From: Pedobacter jejuensis
GTDB lineage: Bacteria > Bacteroidota > Bacteroidia > Sphingobacteriales > Sphingobacteriaceae
Direction: 5' to 3'
Assembly (NCBI RefSeq): GCF_003725795.1
Contig: NZ_RBEE01000022.1
Location: 1 to 32,168 of the forward strand
DNA length: 32,168 nt
The notes below the pieces were generated by a model. The model was not told where the DNA came from. It saw nothing but the letters and a program-made list of their open reading frames with translations, and ran no database searches. A program made the translations under genes and the position numbers. This document shows positions 24,982-32,168 of the stretch, one piece after another (the stretch's first letter is position 1; each line of letters opens with the position of its first letter).

Positions 24982-25299
24982 TTAGTAAACCGGCATATTT
25001 GGGTCGTAAGCTTCTTGCCAGGCTAAAATACCACCTTTTAAATTGTATAGGTTTTCAAAACCATATTGAGCCTCCAATTGCATTACTGCAGCGGCACTTC
25101 TTTTACCACTACGGCATTGCATAATAACAGGCTTATCTTTAGCAACCTTATCTGCCTCAATTAAAATTCCGCCTAAAGGAATGTTTTCGCCATCAAGATT
25201 AGAAACTTCATATTCGAATGTTTCGCGAACATCAATCAACTGAAAATCTTCTTTATTATCGATTTTCTGTTTAAGTTCTTGTACCGATATCTCTTTCAT
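24982..25299 (-). CDS. Rhodanese-like domain protein
   Basis: A single 105-residue rhodanese domain: QLIDVRETFEYE at the beginning, GENIPLGGIL, the active-site loop CRSGKRS with Cys62, and NLKGGILAW at the end. Single-domain rhodaneses carry sulfane sulfur on the cysteine as a persulfide. There is no signal peptide, so it acts in the cytosol. The partner is unknown. A TATATTTG element lies 16 bp upstream. Confidence 0.93.
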   Translation of the reverse strand: MKEISVQELKQKIDNKEDFQLIDVRETFEYEVSNLDGENIPLGGILIEADKVAKDKPVIMQCRSGKRSAAAVMQLEAQYGFENLYNLKGGILAWQEAYDPNMPVY

Positions 25300-25315
25300 G
25301 TAAAATATATTTTTT

Positions 25316-25323
25316 CAAATATA
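25316..25323 (-). promoter_or_regulatory. Possible -7 element (TATATTTG) of the rhodanese gene
   Basis: The minus strand reads TATATTTG 16 bp before the rhodanese ATG, an exact match to TAnnTTTG. The upstream TTG element is not clear at the expected distance, so confidence is moderate. Confidence 0.4.
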
Positions 25324-25568
25324 CAAAAAACACTTTAGCACATGTGTGGCTAGTGAGGCATTTAGTATGCAAAATTTAGGGTTTGACAATTTAAATAGAT
25401 AACATGTAAAATATCCCTAGGTTATTCATATTCCTGTGGGTTTGTAATTGATAGAAACCAGCTTTACTTAATATTTCCATGAAATTATTGCAAGTGATTT
25501 TACAAAAATACTTGGTTTTAAACTGTAACATATTAATGCCTTAGGCGTTTAATTATAAATAGTTACAA

Positions 25569-26693
25569 ATGGATAAAATAAACCGATTTTTTTGGTTTTG
25601 CTCTGGCGCCCACATCCCGACACTGGAAAAGTATTCTTCAGAACAAAATAAATATACAGGCATTGGTGCCACAATTTTTTTTACTGGTTTATTCGCCGCC
25701 TTATCTGGTGGTTATGCCATGTATTTCGTTTTTAAGGGCGATGATTTAGCGGTAGTTTTTGCCATCATTTTTGGCCTTTTATGGGGTGCTGCTATTTTTA
25801 ATATGGATAGATATATCGTATCCAGCATCAACAAAAGTGCATCTATAAGCAAACAAGTTTTACAAGCCACTCCACGTATTTTATTGGCAATAATGATTGG
25901 TATTGTAATTTCCAGACCAATTGAATTAAAGATTTTTGATAAGGAAATTAAAGAACGTTTAAAGGTGAGTTATTTAAACGGGCAACGTTCTAAAATCGAT
26001 ACTTTAAATAAAGCTTTCCAGAACAAATATCAGGTAGAATTTGGTCGGTTAAATCAGCAAAAGGCAACCAGAGATTCGCTGGAAAAGGGTATAAAAACAG
26101 ATAGGCAGAAGCTGAATTTCGAAATCTTTGGTAATAAAACTACAGAAACCTCTGGGGTTTTAGGTTATGGTCCTTTTGCCAAACGCAAGGAAGCAGAGAT
26201 ACAACAGCGCACTGCAGAATTAGACAGTTTAAAGGCCAACATAAATAAAGCAGAATCTTTTATTGATAAACGAAAAGAGTTTGATGGTTTATTTACCGCC
26301 AAACTTTATACCGATAAGCAATTGGATAGTTTGGCTAATCTTGCCGGTTTTGCAGATAGAAACTGGGCTTTAGGTCAACTAAAATTTAATGCCGATGGCA
26401 CCAGCGATAATAATACTGCTTTAGCGGTTACGTTTATTGGCTTGTTGTTTATCTTTTTCGAATGTTTGCCTGTATTTGTAAAACTGATGAGTGCCCGCGG
26501 TCCGTACGATTATGTATTGGCCGATGGAGATGAGGTTTCGATTTATGAATCTAAAAAGAATAAAGATTTTCGATTTGAAGTAGCCGATAATGTTCATGAA
26601 ACCCGGGTAGATTCGGAAACATCAAAGCAAAAGGAAATTATCAAAGGCAAGGCTTATCGAGATTTAGAACGATACGACTGGGATAAGGAATAG
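25569..26693 (+). CDS. DUF4407 membrane protein
   Basis: The start MDKINRFFWFCSGAHIPTLE and the layout of hydrophobic segments match DUF4407. Membrane segments are at about 32-55, 60-78 and 103-118, then a long coiled-coil-like stretch (about 125-260, many Lys, Glu, Gln and Leu), and a fourth segment (LAVTFIGLLFIFFECLPVFV). The cytoplasmic tail is charged. The function of the family is unknown; it is probably an inner-membrane protein with a large extracytoplasmic coiled-coil. It is monocistronic. A large perfect hairpin follows it. Confidence 0.9.
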   Translation: MDKINRFFWFCSGAHIPTLEKYSSEQNKYTGIGATIFFTGLFAALSGGYAMYFVFKGDDLAVVFAIIFGLLWGAAIFNMDRYIVSSINKSASISKQVLQATPRILLAIMIGIVISRPIELKIFDKEIKERLKVSYLNGQRSKIDTLNKAFQNKYQVEFGRLNQQKATRDSLEKGIKTDRQKLNFEIFGNKTTETSGVLGYGPFAKRKEAEIQQRTAELDSLKANINKAESFIDKRKEFDGLFTAKLYTDKQLDSLANLAGFADRNWALGQLKFNADGTSDNNTALAVTFIGLLFIFFECLPVFVKLMSARGPYDYVLADGDEVSIYESKKNKDFRFEVADNVHETRVDSETSKQKEIIKGKAYRDLERYDWDKE

Positions 26694-26717
26694 TTGGGAT
26701 ATGGAAGAACAATCATT

Positions 26718-26800
26718 TCGTCATTGCGAGGCACGAAGCAATCTCACACTAAGGGTTTATAACGAATGATTTAAGATTGCTTCGTGCCTCGCAATGACGA
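26718..26800. repeat. 27-bp perfect inverted repeat (intergenic repeat family)
   Basis: The arms at 26718-26744 and 26774-26800 are exactly complementary over 27 bp, with a 29-base loop. The left arm starts TCGTCATTGCGAGGCACGAA and ends GCAATCT. The outer CGTCATTGCGAG and inner GCAATCT are the same as in the repeats at 5042 and 5529, so it is a member of that family with two facing copies. It lies between the DUF4407 and M61 genes and could stop transcription. Confidence 0.85.
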
Positions 26801-26892
26801 CTATTCTTAAAATATGCTATTTATTACAAGTAATAGACCTTTACATGCTTTATGTGTCTTTTTTAGTAAATTGAGCCCATCAAAACCTATTT

Positions 26893-28725
26893 ATGAAGAA
26901 AATTCTTGGAACCGCTGCGGCAATGTTATTGTCTTTAGGCGCTTTTGCTCAAAATGAAATCAGTTATACCGTTTCTTTTCCCAACGCCATTCATCACGAA
27001 GCGGAAGTAAGTATGTTAATTCCGAATGTTCCGGCTGGAACTTTAACGGTTAGGATGAGTCGCTCATCTCCAGGAAGATATGCTACACATGAATTCGGCA
27101 AAAACGTTTATAGCCTAAAAGCTTTCGATGGTTCGGGGAAAGAACTAGCCTTAAATCAATCTGCAGGCGATGTTTACGAAATTCCAAATCATGGTAAAAG
27201 TGTAAAAATTACGTATACAATTTTTGGTAACTGGATCGACGGAACCTACGCAGGTTTTGATGAAACCCATGCGCACATGAACATTCCGGCAACTTTTGCC
27301 TTCCCAATTGGGATGGACAACCGTGCCCGCTTAGTGAAATTTAATTATAGCGAGAAACAAAATTGGAAGGTCGCTACCCAATTAAAGCCAATGGGTAATG
27401 ATACGTATTATGCTGCCAATCTTCAGTACTTTATGGATAGCCCAACAGAAATTGCAAACTATAAAACCGCAAGCTGGCAAGTAAAAAATACGGATGGAAA
27501 GATGCAGACCATTCATCTGGTTTCACATTCAAACGACGACCAAAAAACCGTTGATAACTATGCTGTGATGCTTAAAAAAATGGTTGGTGAACATTTAGCG
27601 GTTTGGGGCGAATTTCCGAATTATGATTATGGTAATTATTATTTCCTGCATGATGTTTACCCGGATAATGCAGGAGATGGGATGGAGCACAGAAACTCAA
27701 CTATAATTGTTCAGCGCACACCAAAAATTGATGGTTACGAATCTAACTTGTTAGGTACATTTTCTCATGAATATTTCCACAGCTGGAATGTTGAAAGATT
27801 AAGACCAAAAACGCTGGAACCCTTCAACTTTACGCACTCAAACATGAGCAACGAACTTTGGCTGGCTGAAGGATTTACACAATATTATGGTGCCTTATTA
27901 TTAACCAGAGCTGGTTTTAAAACGGTTGAGAATGCAGCGCAAACCTTTAACGGTTTGGTCAATGCAGTTTTGAATTCTCCGGGTGTTAAAAATTATTCGC
28001 CAATACAGGCAAGTCGCTACGCAGTTTTTGCTGATGCAGGCGTTGCAATTGATCAAACGAATAAAGGCAATATTTTTCTTTCCTATTATACTTATGGCGC
28101 TGCTACAGCGCTTGCTTTAGATCTTCGGTTACGGGCAGATTTTAAGCTAACACTTGATGATTATATGCGGGCTTTATGGAAAGCGTATGGAAAGCCGGAA
28201 ATTGCTTACACAGTTCCCGATTTGGAAAAAACTTTAGGCGTTTTAACCAAAAACCCAAGCTTTGCTGCCGATTTCTTTAAAAGATATATTTACGGAATAG
28301 AGAAGAGTGATTACGCAAAACTATTGCTAAACGCAGGCTTTGTATTGCGCAAAGCAAATCCTGGTAAGGCTTACACAGGTTTAATGCGCTTATCTTTTGA
28401 AAACGGAAAAGCAACTTTACCACAAAGCACTGGCGGCACACCTGTTTATCAGGCAGGTTTGGATGTTGGAGATGTACTGTTGACTGTAGATGGTGTTGAA
28501 ATAAAAGATCAGGCTTCGTTAACTAAAGTAACTGAAGCGCACAAACCCGGAGATGTTGTAGATGTTACATATACTTACCGTGGTGAAGCAAAATCAACAA
28601 AACTTACCTTCGCCGAAAATCCTGCATTGGAAATTGTATCCATCGAAAAAACAGGCGGAAGTTTAACAAAGGATATGCAAACTTTTAGAGACAGCTGGTT
28701 AAATACCCAGGTTAAATTGAAATAA
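26893..28725 (+). CDS. Secreted M61-family metallopeptidase with PDZ domain
   Basis: A signal peptide (KKILGTAAAMLLSLGAFAQ) is followed by the M61 beta-rich N-terminal domain and the catalytic domain: GDGMEHRNS (261-269), then the zinc motif SHEYFHSWN (His292, Glu293, His296) and WLAEGFTQYY with the third ligand Glu326. Residues about 480-570 look like a PDZ domain (QAGLDVGDVLLTVDGVEI). At 610 residues it has the usual M61 length. The family cleaves glycyl and other N-terminal residues; in Bacteroidota it is exported. It is 46 bp before the M28 peptidase gene on the same strand. Confidence 0.93.
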   Translation: MKKILGTAAAMLLSLGAFAQNEISYTVSFPNAIHHEAEVSMLIPNVPAGTLTVRMSRSSPGRYATHEFGKNVYSLKAFDGSGKELALNQSAGDVYEIPNHGKSVKITYTIFGNWIDGTYAGFDETHAHMNIPATFAFPIGMDNRARLVKFNYSEKQNWKVATQLKPMGNDTYYAANLQYFMDSPTEIANYKTASWQVKNTDGKMQTIHLVSHSNDDQKTVDNYAVMLKKMVGEHLAVWGEFPNYDYGNYYFLHDVYPDNAGDGMEHRNSTIIVQRTPKIDGYESNLLGTFSHEYFHSWNVERLRPKTLEPFNFTHSNMSNELWLAEGFTQYYGALLLTRAGFKTVENAAQTFNGLVNAVLNSPGVKNYSPIQASRYAVFADAGVAIDQTNKGNIFLSYYTYGAATALALDLRLRADFKLTLDDYMRALWKAYGKPEIAYTVPDLEKTLGVLTKNPSFAADFFKRYIYGIEKSDYAKLLLNAGFVLRKANPGKAYTGLMRLSFENGKATLPQSTGGTPVYQAGLDVGDVLLTVDGVEIKDQASLTKVTEAHKPGDVVDVTYTYRGEAKSTKLTFAENPALEIVSIEKTGGSLTKDMQTFRDSWLNTQVKLK

Positions 28726-28771
28726 GAATCAAACTAAAAAAGCTAAATTAGCACCACTAAAAATATTATAA

Positions 28772-30079
28772 ATGAAAAAAATTTTCCTTATCGCATTGGT
28801 CGGATTCACATCTTTGCAACTCAGTGCTCAAAATATTGACAAGATTATCACCCGTGAATACACAGATTATCTAATTAAAACCTTAAGTGCCGATGACATG
28901 CAAGGTAGGGCAACTTTTTCGCCTGGTATTGATAAAGCTGCAACTTTTATCGAATCTGAGTTTAAAAAGATAGGTTTAAAACCTTTAGCTGGTGAGGCAT
29001 CATTTCGTCAGAGTTTTTATAAAATCAGACTTACTCCAGAACCTACAAAATTGGTTATTGATGGACAAACCATTCCTCAAGAAAACATCATGGTTACCGG
29101 GAAATCTCCATCAGTAGCATTTACGCAAAGCAATAGTGATGGTTTTGTAAAATTAGATACCGCAAAAACTTTTGCTGTACAATACAGAACATTAAGTCGT
29201 GCAGGCAAAAAGCAGATTGTTTTAGTTGATAACAAATTTGCGGCAGACTTTAAACGGTACAAATCATTTGCTGGTCGGGGCGCTATGTTAGATGAAAAGG
29301 ATATGCAAAACCCTACGCAGGATGCTATGGTATTTGTACTGGGTGTTAATGATGCAAAAGAATTTAACGTCGAAGTGAAGAATAAAGCGGAGAAATTGCC
29401 ACTTTTTAATGTAGCAGGAATGATTCCCGGTAAATCGAAAGAAAAAGAATTGGTGGTTTTTTCTGGTCATTATGATCATTTAGGCATTACTAAATCGGTT
29501 GATGGAGATAGTATTGCAAACGGTGCCGATGATGATGCTTCCGGAACAACTGCAATGATTGCTTTAGCCAAGTATTACAAAGCTCAAAAAAATAATGAGC
29601 GTACTTTAATTTTTGTTGCTTTTACTGCTGAAGAAATTGGTGGCTTTGGTGCAAGATATTTCTCAGAAAAATTAAATCCCGATGATGTTGTAGCCATGTT
29701 TAACATTGAGATGATTGGAAAGGATTCTAAGTTTGGCAAAAACACAGCATTTATAACAGGTTATGAGCGCTCAGATTTTGGAAAAATCTTACAGAAAAAC
29801 TTAACGGGTACTGAATTTACTTTCCACCCAGACCCATATCCGGAACAAGGACTTTTTTATAGAAGTGATAATGCAACACTTGCTGCATTGGGCGTTCCGG
29901 CACATACCATTAGTACCGATAAAATTGATATTGATAAATTATACCATACTGTTAAAGATGAATACAGTTCTTTGGATGTAGAAAATATTCTATCAACGAT
30001 TAAAGCAATTGCAAAAAGTGCAACATCGATAATCAAAGGAACAGATACACCAACAAGAATTCCGAAGTTGAAGCAATAA
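28772..30079 (+). CDS. Secreted M28-family zinc aminopeptidase
   Basis: A signal peptide (KKIFLIALVGFTSLQLSAQ) precedes the peptidase. The zinc-binding order is SGHYDHLG (His233, Asp235), GADDDASG with the bridging Asp253, FTAEEIGGFG with Glu287/Glu288, then NIEMIGKDS and GVPAHTIST with the last histidine. A protease-associated-like insert (about 95-215) lies before the catalytic core. The family removes N-terminal amino acids from peptides; location is periplasm or outside. With the M61 gene it probably forms a two-gene peptide-degrading operon. Confidence 0.93.
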   Translation: MKKIFLIALVGFTSLQLSAQNIDKIITREYTDYLIKTLSADDMQGRATFSPGIDKAATFIESEFKKIGLKPLAGEASFRQSFYKIRLTPEPTKLVIDGQTIPQENIMVTGKSPSVAFTQSNSDGFVKLDTAKTFAVQYRTLSRAGKKQIVLVDNKFAADFKRYKSFAGRGAMLDEKDMQNPTQDAMVFVLGVNDAKEFNVEVKNKAEKLPLFNVAGMIPGKSKEKELVVFSGHYDHLGITKSVDGDSIANGADDDASGTTAMIALAKYYKAQKNNERTLIFVAFTAEEIGGFGARYFSEKLNPDDVVAMFNIEMIGKDSKFGKNTAFITGYERSDFGKILQKNLTGTEFTFHPDPYPEQGLFYRSDNATLAALGVPAHTISTDKIDIDKLYHTVKDEYSSLDVENILSTIKAIAKSATSIIKGTDTPTRIPKLKQ

Positions 30080-30135
30080 TTTCAGATTTAGTTGTGGTTT
30101 GTAAGGACCTAACCCAAGGTAGTGATCAGCAAAAT

Positions 30136-30186
30136 AAGCCACAGATTAACAGATTAAAATTTATATAATCCGGTAATCTGTGGCTT
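30136..30186. terminator. Intergenic terminator-like hairpin
   Basis: A perfect 13-bp inverted repeat (AAGCCACAGATTA / TAATCTGTGGCTT) surrounds a 25-base loop and is followed by the T-rich TCTTATTTTATTT. It lies after the M28 gene and before the convergent GNAT gene, so it could stop transcription from both sides. Confidence 0.6.
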
Positions 30187-30259
30187 TCTTATTTTATTTA
30201 AAATTTGTTCGTCTTTTCGACTGAAGCGCAGCGAAATGGAGATTATTAAATTCTCGGCT

Positions 30260-30754
30260 CTAAAACTTATACTCCATTACATAATCATCCATAAAATATC
30301 CATTGCCGATATCTAATTTTACTGCTTCTTTAATGGTAAAGCCTGCCTTTAGGTAGAAAGCCTTGGCTTTATTCAGCTTGTTTACATTTAATTCTAAAGA
30401 TGATGCCCCGGCTTCTTTAACCTGATTAAATACTTCATTCATTAGAATTTTTCCAACACCTTTGCCATGTGCAGAAGGTAAAACATAGAGTTTATGTAAT
30501 TTGTAAATTCTTTCTTCATGCCCAACGATGGAGTAACCTGCAAAGCCGTAGTTTTCTGAGCCATCCTCGGCTATAATAAAGGTATGGCCATCCATTAACT
30601 GCTTAAGCAATTCGCCTTTGCTGTACATTTTATCAAGCATATAATCAATTTGGGCCTGACCGATAATGTCGAGATAGGTTGATGGCCAGGTTGCTGAGGC
30701 AATTTCCTGAATCAATTCAATATCTTCTTCTTTAGCTTTTTTTAGCGTTATCAT
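30260..30754 (-). CDS. GNAT-family N-acetyltransferase
   Basis: The 164 residues form a single GNAT domain. The acetyl-CoA pyrophosphate-binding loop is LPSAHGKGVGKILMNEV (near residues 92-108), after strand KLHKLYVL. The C-terminal SLELNVNKLNKAKAFYLKAGF is the motif B helix region. Many such enzymes acetylate small amines or protein N-termini; the acceptor is unknown. It overlaps the upstream gene by 4 bp, which indicates coupled translation. Confidence 0.88.
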   Translation of the reverse strand: MITLKKAKEEDIELIQEIASATWPSTYLDIIGQAQIDYMLDKMYSKGELLKQLMDGHTFIIAEDGSENYGFAGYSIVGHEERIYKLHKLYVLPSAHGKGVGKILMNEVFNQVKEAGASSLELNVNKLNKAKAFYLKAGFTIKEAVKLDIGNGYFMDDYVMEYKF

Positions 30755-31311
30755 AATGGTTCACTGATATAAATGGGTTGCCCGCTGAAAGTGAATTCTA
30801 CAAAACCATCATTCACCACTTCAAAAACTTCATCTTCATTTTGGGTTAAGTTGGTTACCTCTAAGTAGCGATTGCCATGAATCAAAAACTGGCTTCCTGC
30901 TGGTTTCCAAACAGAAAAACCTGATTTAATTGGATAGTGTTTGGCTTTTTCGGTAAACACAACCAGGTTAATCTGATCTTCAAAACCAGCAAATTTTTCC
31001 AAATCGAATTTCGCCGTAATTACATTTACAGCAGGAAATTTTTCATCGTATAAATGGTTAATCGCTACCATCAATGCATCAACCGGACCTTGAATTACCT
31101 TCGTATCTTCTTGTGCATCCCCTTCTTTGCCATTGACTAAAACATCAATCTTAATGCCTAAAGAAAGTATTTTCTCGTAGTTTTCGCCGTTAACTAAAAG
31201 GGTTGGGCTCCATTCTAAAAGCTGACCTAAAAGTTCCACATTAAAATTTCCGAGCTCATCAATATATAAGGCCGGTTCTTGTTTTTCTTTTACGATATGG
31301 TGTGAAGACAT
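30751..31311 (-). CDS. Thiamine pyrophosphokinase-like protein
   Basis: The 186 residues resemble the Bacteroidota thiamine pyrophosphokinase-type proteins: YEKILSLGIKIDVLVNG parallels the nucleotide-sugar-like LxxxGIxPDxIVGD segment, and the end VNDGFVEFTFSGQPIYIS parallels the C-terminal beta sandwich. The DxDS and DxTD acidic motifs of bona fide enzymes are not evident, so activity may be altered or lost. Adjacent thiE-like and GNAT genes support a thiamine link. The name rests on recollection of family members and is not certain. Confidence 0.5.
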   Translation of the reverse strand: MSSHHIVKEKQEPALYIDELGNFNVELLGQLLEWSPTLLVNGENYEKILSLGIKIDVLVNGKEGDAQEDTKVIQGPVDALMVAINHLYDEKFPAVNVITAKFDLEKFAGFEDQINLVVFTEKAKHYPIKSGFSVWKPAGSQFLIHGNRYLEVTNLTQNEDEVFEVVNDGFVEFTFSGQPIYISEPL

Positions 31312-31419
31312 AATGCGAAGATAAACTAATTTCAGATTTTAGAATTACGGTTTTAGAATTTTTTGAATCAATAAGATTCAAGAATCCGTCTGGCAAAAGA
31401 ATGATACAACTGCTAAGCA

Positions 31420-32052
31420 TTATCCTTTAACTGCCTCGTAAAAATCCTGATAGGCTTGGATAAAATCATCAGCAAAATTTATTGCTCCAGAAACGGCAAT
31501 GCCGTAAATTCCGGTTTGCATTAAACTTTCGACATCGTAATTGGTTATACCGCCAACCGCTAAAATTGGAAGGTTTAAGTTTTGATTTTCTAATTCTTTA
31601 ATAGCATTTCTGTATTCACTTAGCGTTATAAAGGGATAATTATTGGGTTTAGTTTCTGTTGCAGCAAAAGGTCCGAAACCGGCATAATCTACACCTTGTT
31701 TGCCCAAACGGATTAAGTTATCAATGGTATTTGCCGAGCCACCTAAGGTGATATCATCACCAACCTGGGTGCGAAGTTTGTTAAAATCTGCATCCAAATC
31801 TTCGATGTGAAATCCCTGAATATCAGCCGTTCCATTTAAATGGATATGGTTGGTTACAATAAGGGTTGTTCCCCAGTCATCACATATGCCAGCTATCTCA
31901 TTAATGTCTTGCAAAAGTTCCTCATCAGTTTTACTTAGACAACGGTATTGAATCCATTTTGCACCAGCTTCGCATGCATTTTGCGCTTGTTCTATATGTG
32001 TTAAATGTGCTATGTCGTGTGTTATATACTGTAACTTTTCAATGTATTTCAT
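31420..32052 (-). CDS. thiE: Thiamine phosphate synthase (ThiE/TenI-like)
   Basis: A TIM-barrel of 210 residues with the ThiE/TenI pattern: IQYRCLSKTDEE (substrate phosphate/pyrimidine region), TLIVTNHIHL, GFHIED, GGSANTIDN, DYAGFGPFAATETKP and PILAVGGITNYDVESLMQTGIYGIAVSGAI. In ThiE, the GPFxxTxTK and GGI..N segments bind the thiazole phosphate. ThiE couples the pyrimidine and thiazole moieties to thiamine phosphate. Some pieces differ from classical ThiE (TNHIHLNGTADIQGFHIED replaces the usual NDR/HLGQxD motif), so a TenI-like regulator is possible. It lies 108 bp upstream of the TPK-like gene on the same strand. Confidence 0.8.
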   Translation of the reverse strand: MKYIEKLQYITHDIAHLTHIEQAQNACEAGAKWIQYRCLSKTDEELLQDINEIAGICDDWGTTLIVTNHIHLNGTADIQGFHIEDLDADFNKLRTQVGDDITLGGSANTIDNLIRLGKQGVDYAGFGPFAATETKPNNYPFITLSEYRNAIKELENQNLNLPILAVGGITNYDVESLMQTGIYGIAVSGAINFADDFIQAYQDFYEAVKG

Positions 32053-32151
32053 GCTAGGATTTGAATAGGATTCTTATGATTAAAGGATCAACAGGATTAT
32101 GAATGTTCAAAGGTAGCATTTAGAATGCCAACAAATTTAGAGTAGTTATTG

Positions 32152-32168
32152 CTAGTCACGAAGCAATC
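32152..32168. repeat. Start of another intergenic repeat at the window edge
   Basis: The last bases (GTCACGAAGCAATC) match the GCACGAAGCAATC half of the inverted repeat at 26718-26800. The element continues beyond the window. Confidence 0.4.

Noticed and set aside
1..32168. tRNA or rRNA genes as island attachment sites
   Set aside because: I saw no cloverleaf with a T-loop GTTCGA-type segment and no rRNA sequence; attachment repeats flanking the island were not found either.

Overview
The window looks like chromosomal DNA of a Bacteroidota, most likely a Pedobacter-like member of the Sphingobacteriaceae. The reasons are low GC content, start codons mostly without a Shine-Dalgarno sequence, TAnnTTTG-type -7 promoter elements (the best has TTG-N19-TATATTTG upstream of the DNA methyltransferase gene), Bacteroidota families such as DUF4407, and intergenic hairpin repeats. 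The genus assignment is inference.

There are two halves. Positions 1 to about 13,770 form an accessory, defence-type island. It begins with degraded genes: a frameshifted zinc-peptidase remnant and a lipoprotein-like relic with two in-frame stops. A minus-strand HEPN cluster follows (1171-4054): an Apea-like HEPN protein, a HEPN gene broken by two frameshifts, and a 301-residue unknown protein. Next comes about 2.7 kb without a convincing gene (4055-6761), packed with hairpin repeats: at least six units of about 116 bp, two copies of a second hairpin family, a 130-bp element with 12-bp inverted ends and a dense nest of stems that may be a structured RNA. A second plus-strand cluster (6762-10523) encodes a small Xre-type regulator, a DUF262 protein overlapping a HEPN protein, a HEPN protein with a cysteine-rich zinc-ribbon tail, and a probable PmeII-type restriction enzyme. 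Convergent to it are a 5-methylcytosine methyltransferase carrying its own N-terminal helix-turn-helix and a Vsr mismatch endonuclease. Together these make a type II restriction-modification-repair set. A candidate operator lies between the methyltransferase promoter and its start codon. The island ends with an HNH endonuclease gene interrupted by two in-frame stops and a possible minus-strand C-terminal relic.

Positions from about 13,780 to the end look like ordinary chromosome. They hold a single-domain response regulator, two overlapping small genes (one a lipoprotein), a PPOX-type flavoprotein, an aldose epimerase-like protein, an NTF2-like protein, peptidase T, a likely operon of outer-membrane barrel, M14 carboxypeptidase and rhomboid protease, a conserved unknown protein, a dipeptide epimerase, a small membrane protein, a rhodanese, a DUF4407 membrane protein, secreted M61 and M28 peptidases, a GNAT acetyltransferase, and two thiamine-type genes (TPK-like and ThiE-like). 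Protein and peptide turnover is the recurring theme.

The most unusual content is the concentration of HEPN proteins (three intact, one broken, one possible) beside a restriction system, hairpin repeats whose stems vary in compensatory fashion between copies, and two places where an intergenic repeat has copied the end of a neighbouring gene: the 3' end at 21709-22240 and the 5' end at 24780-24960.
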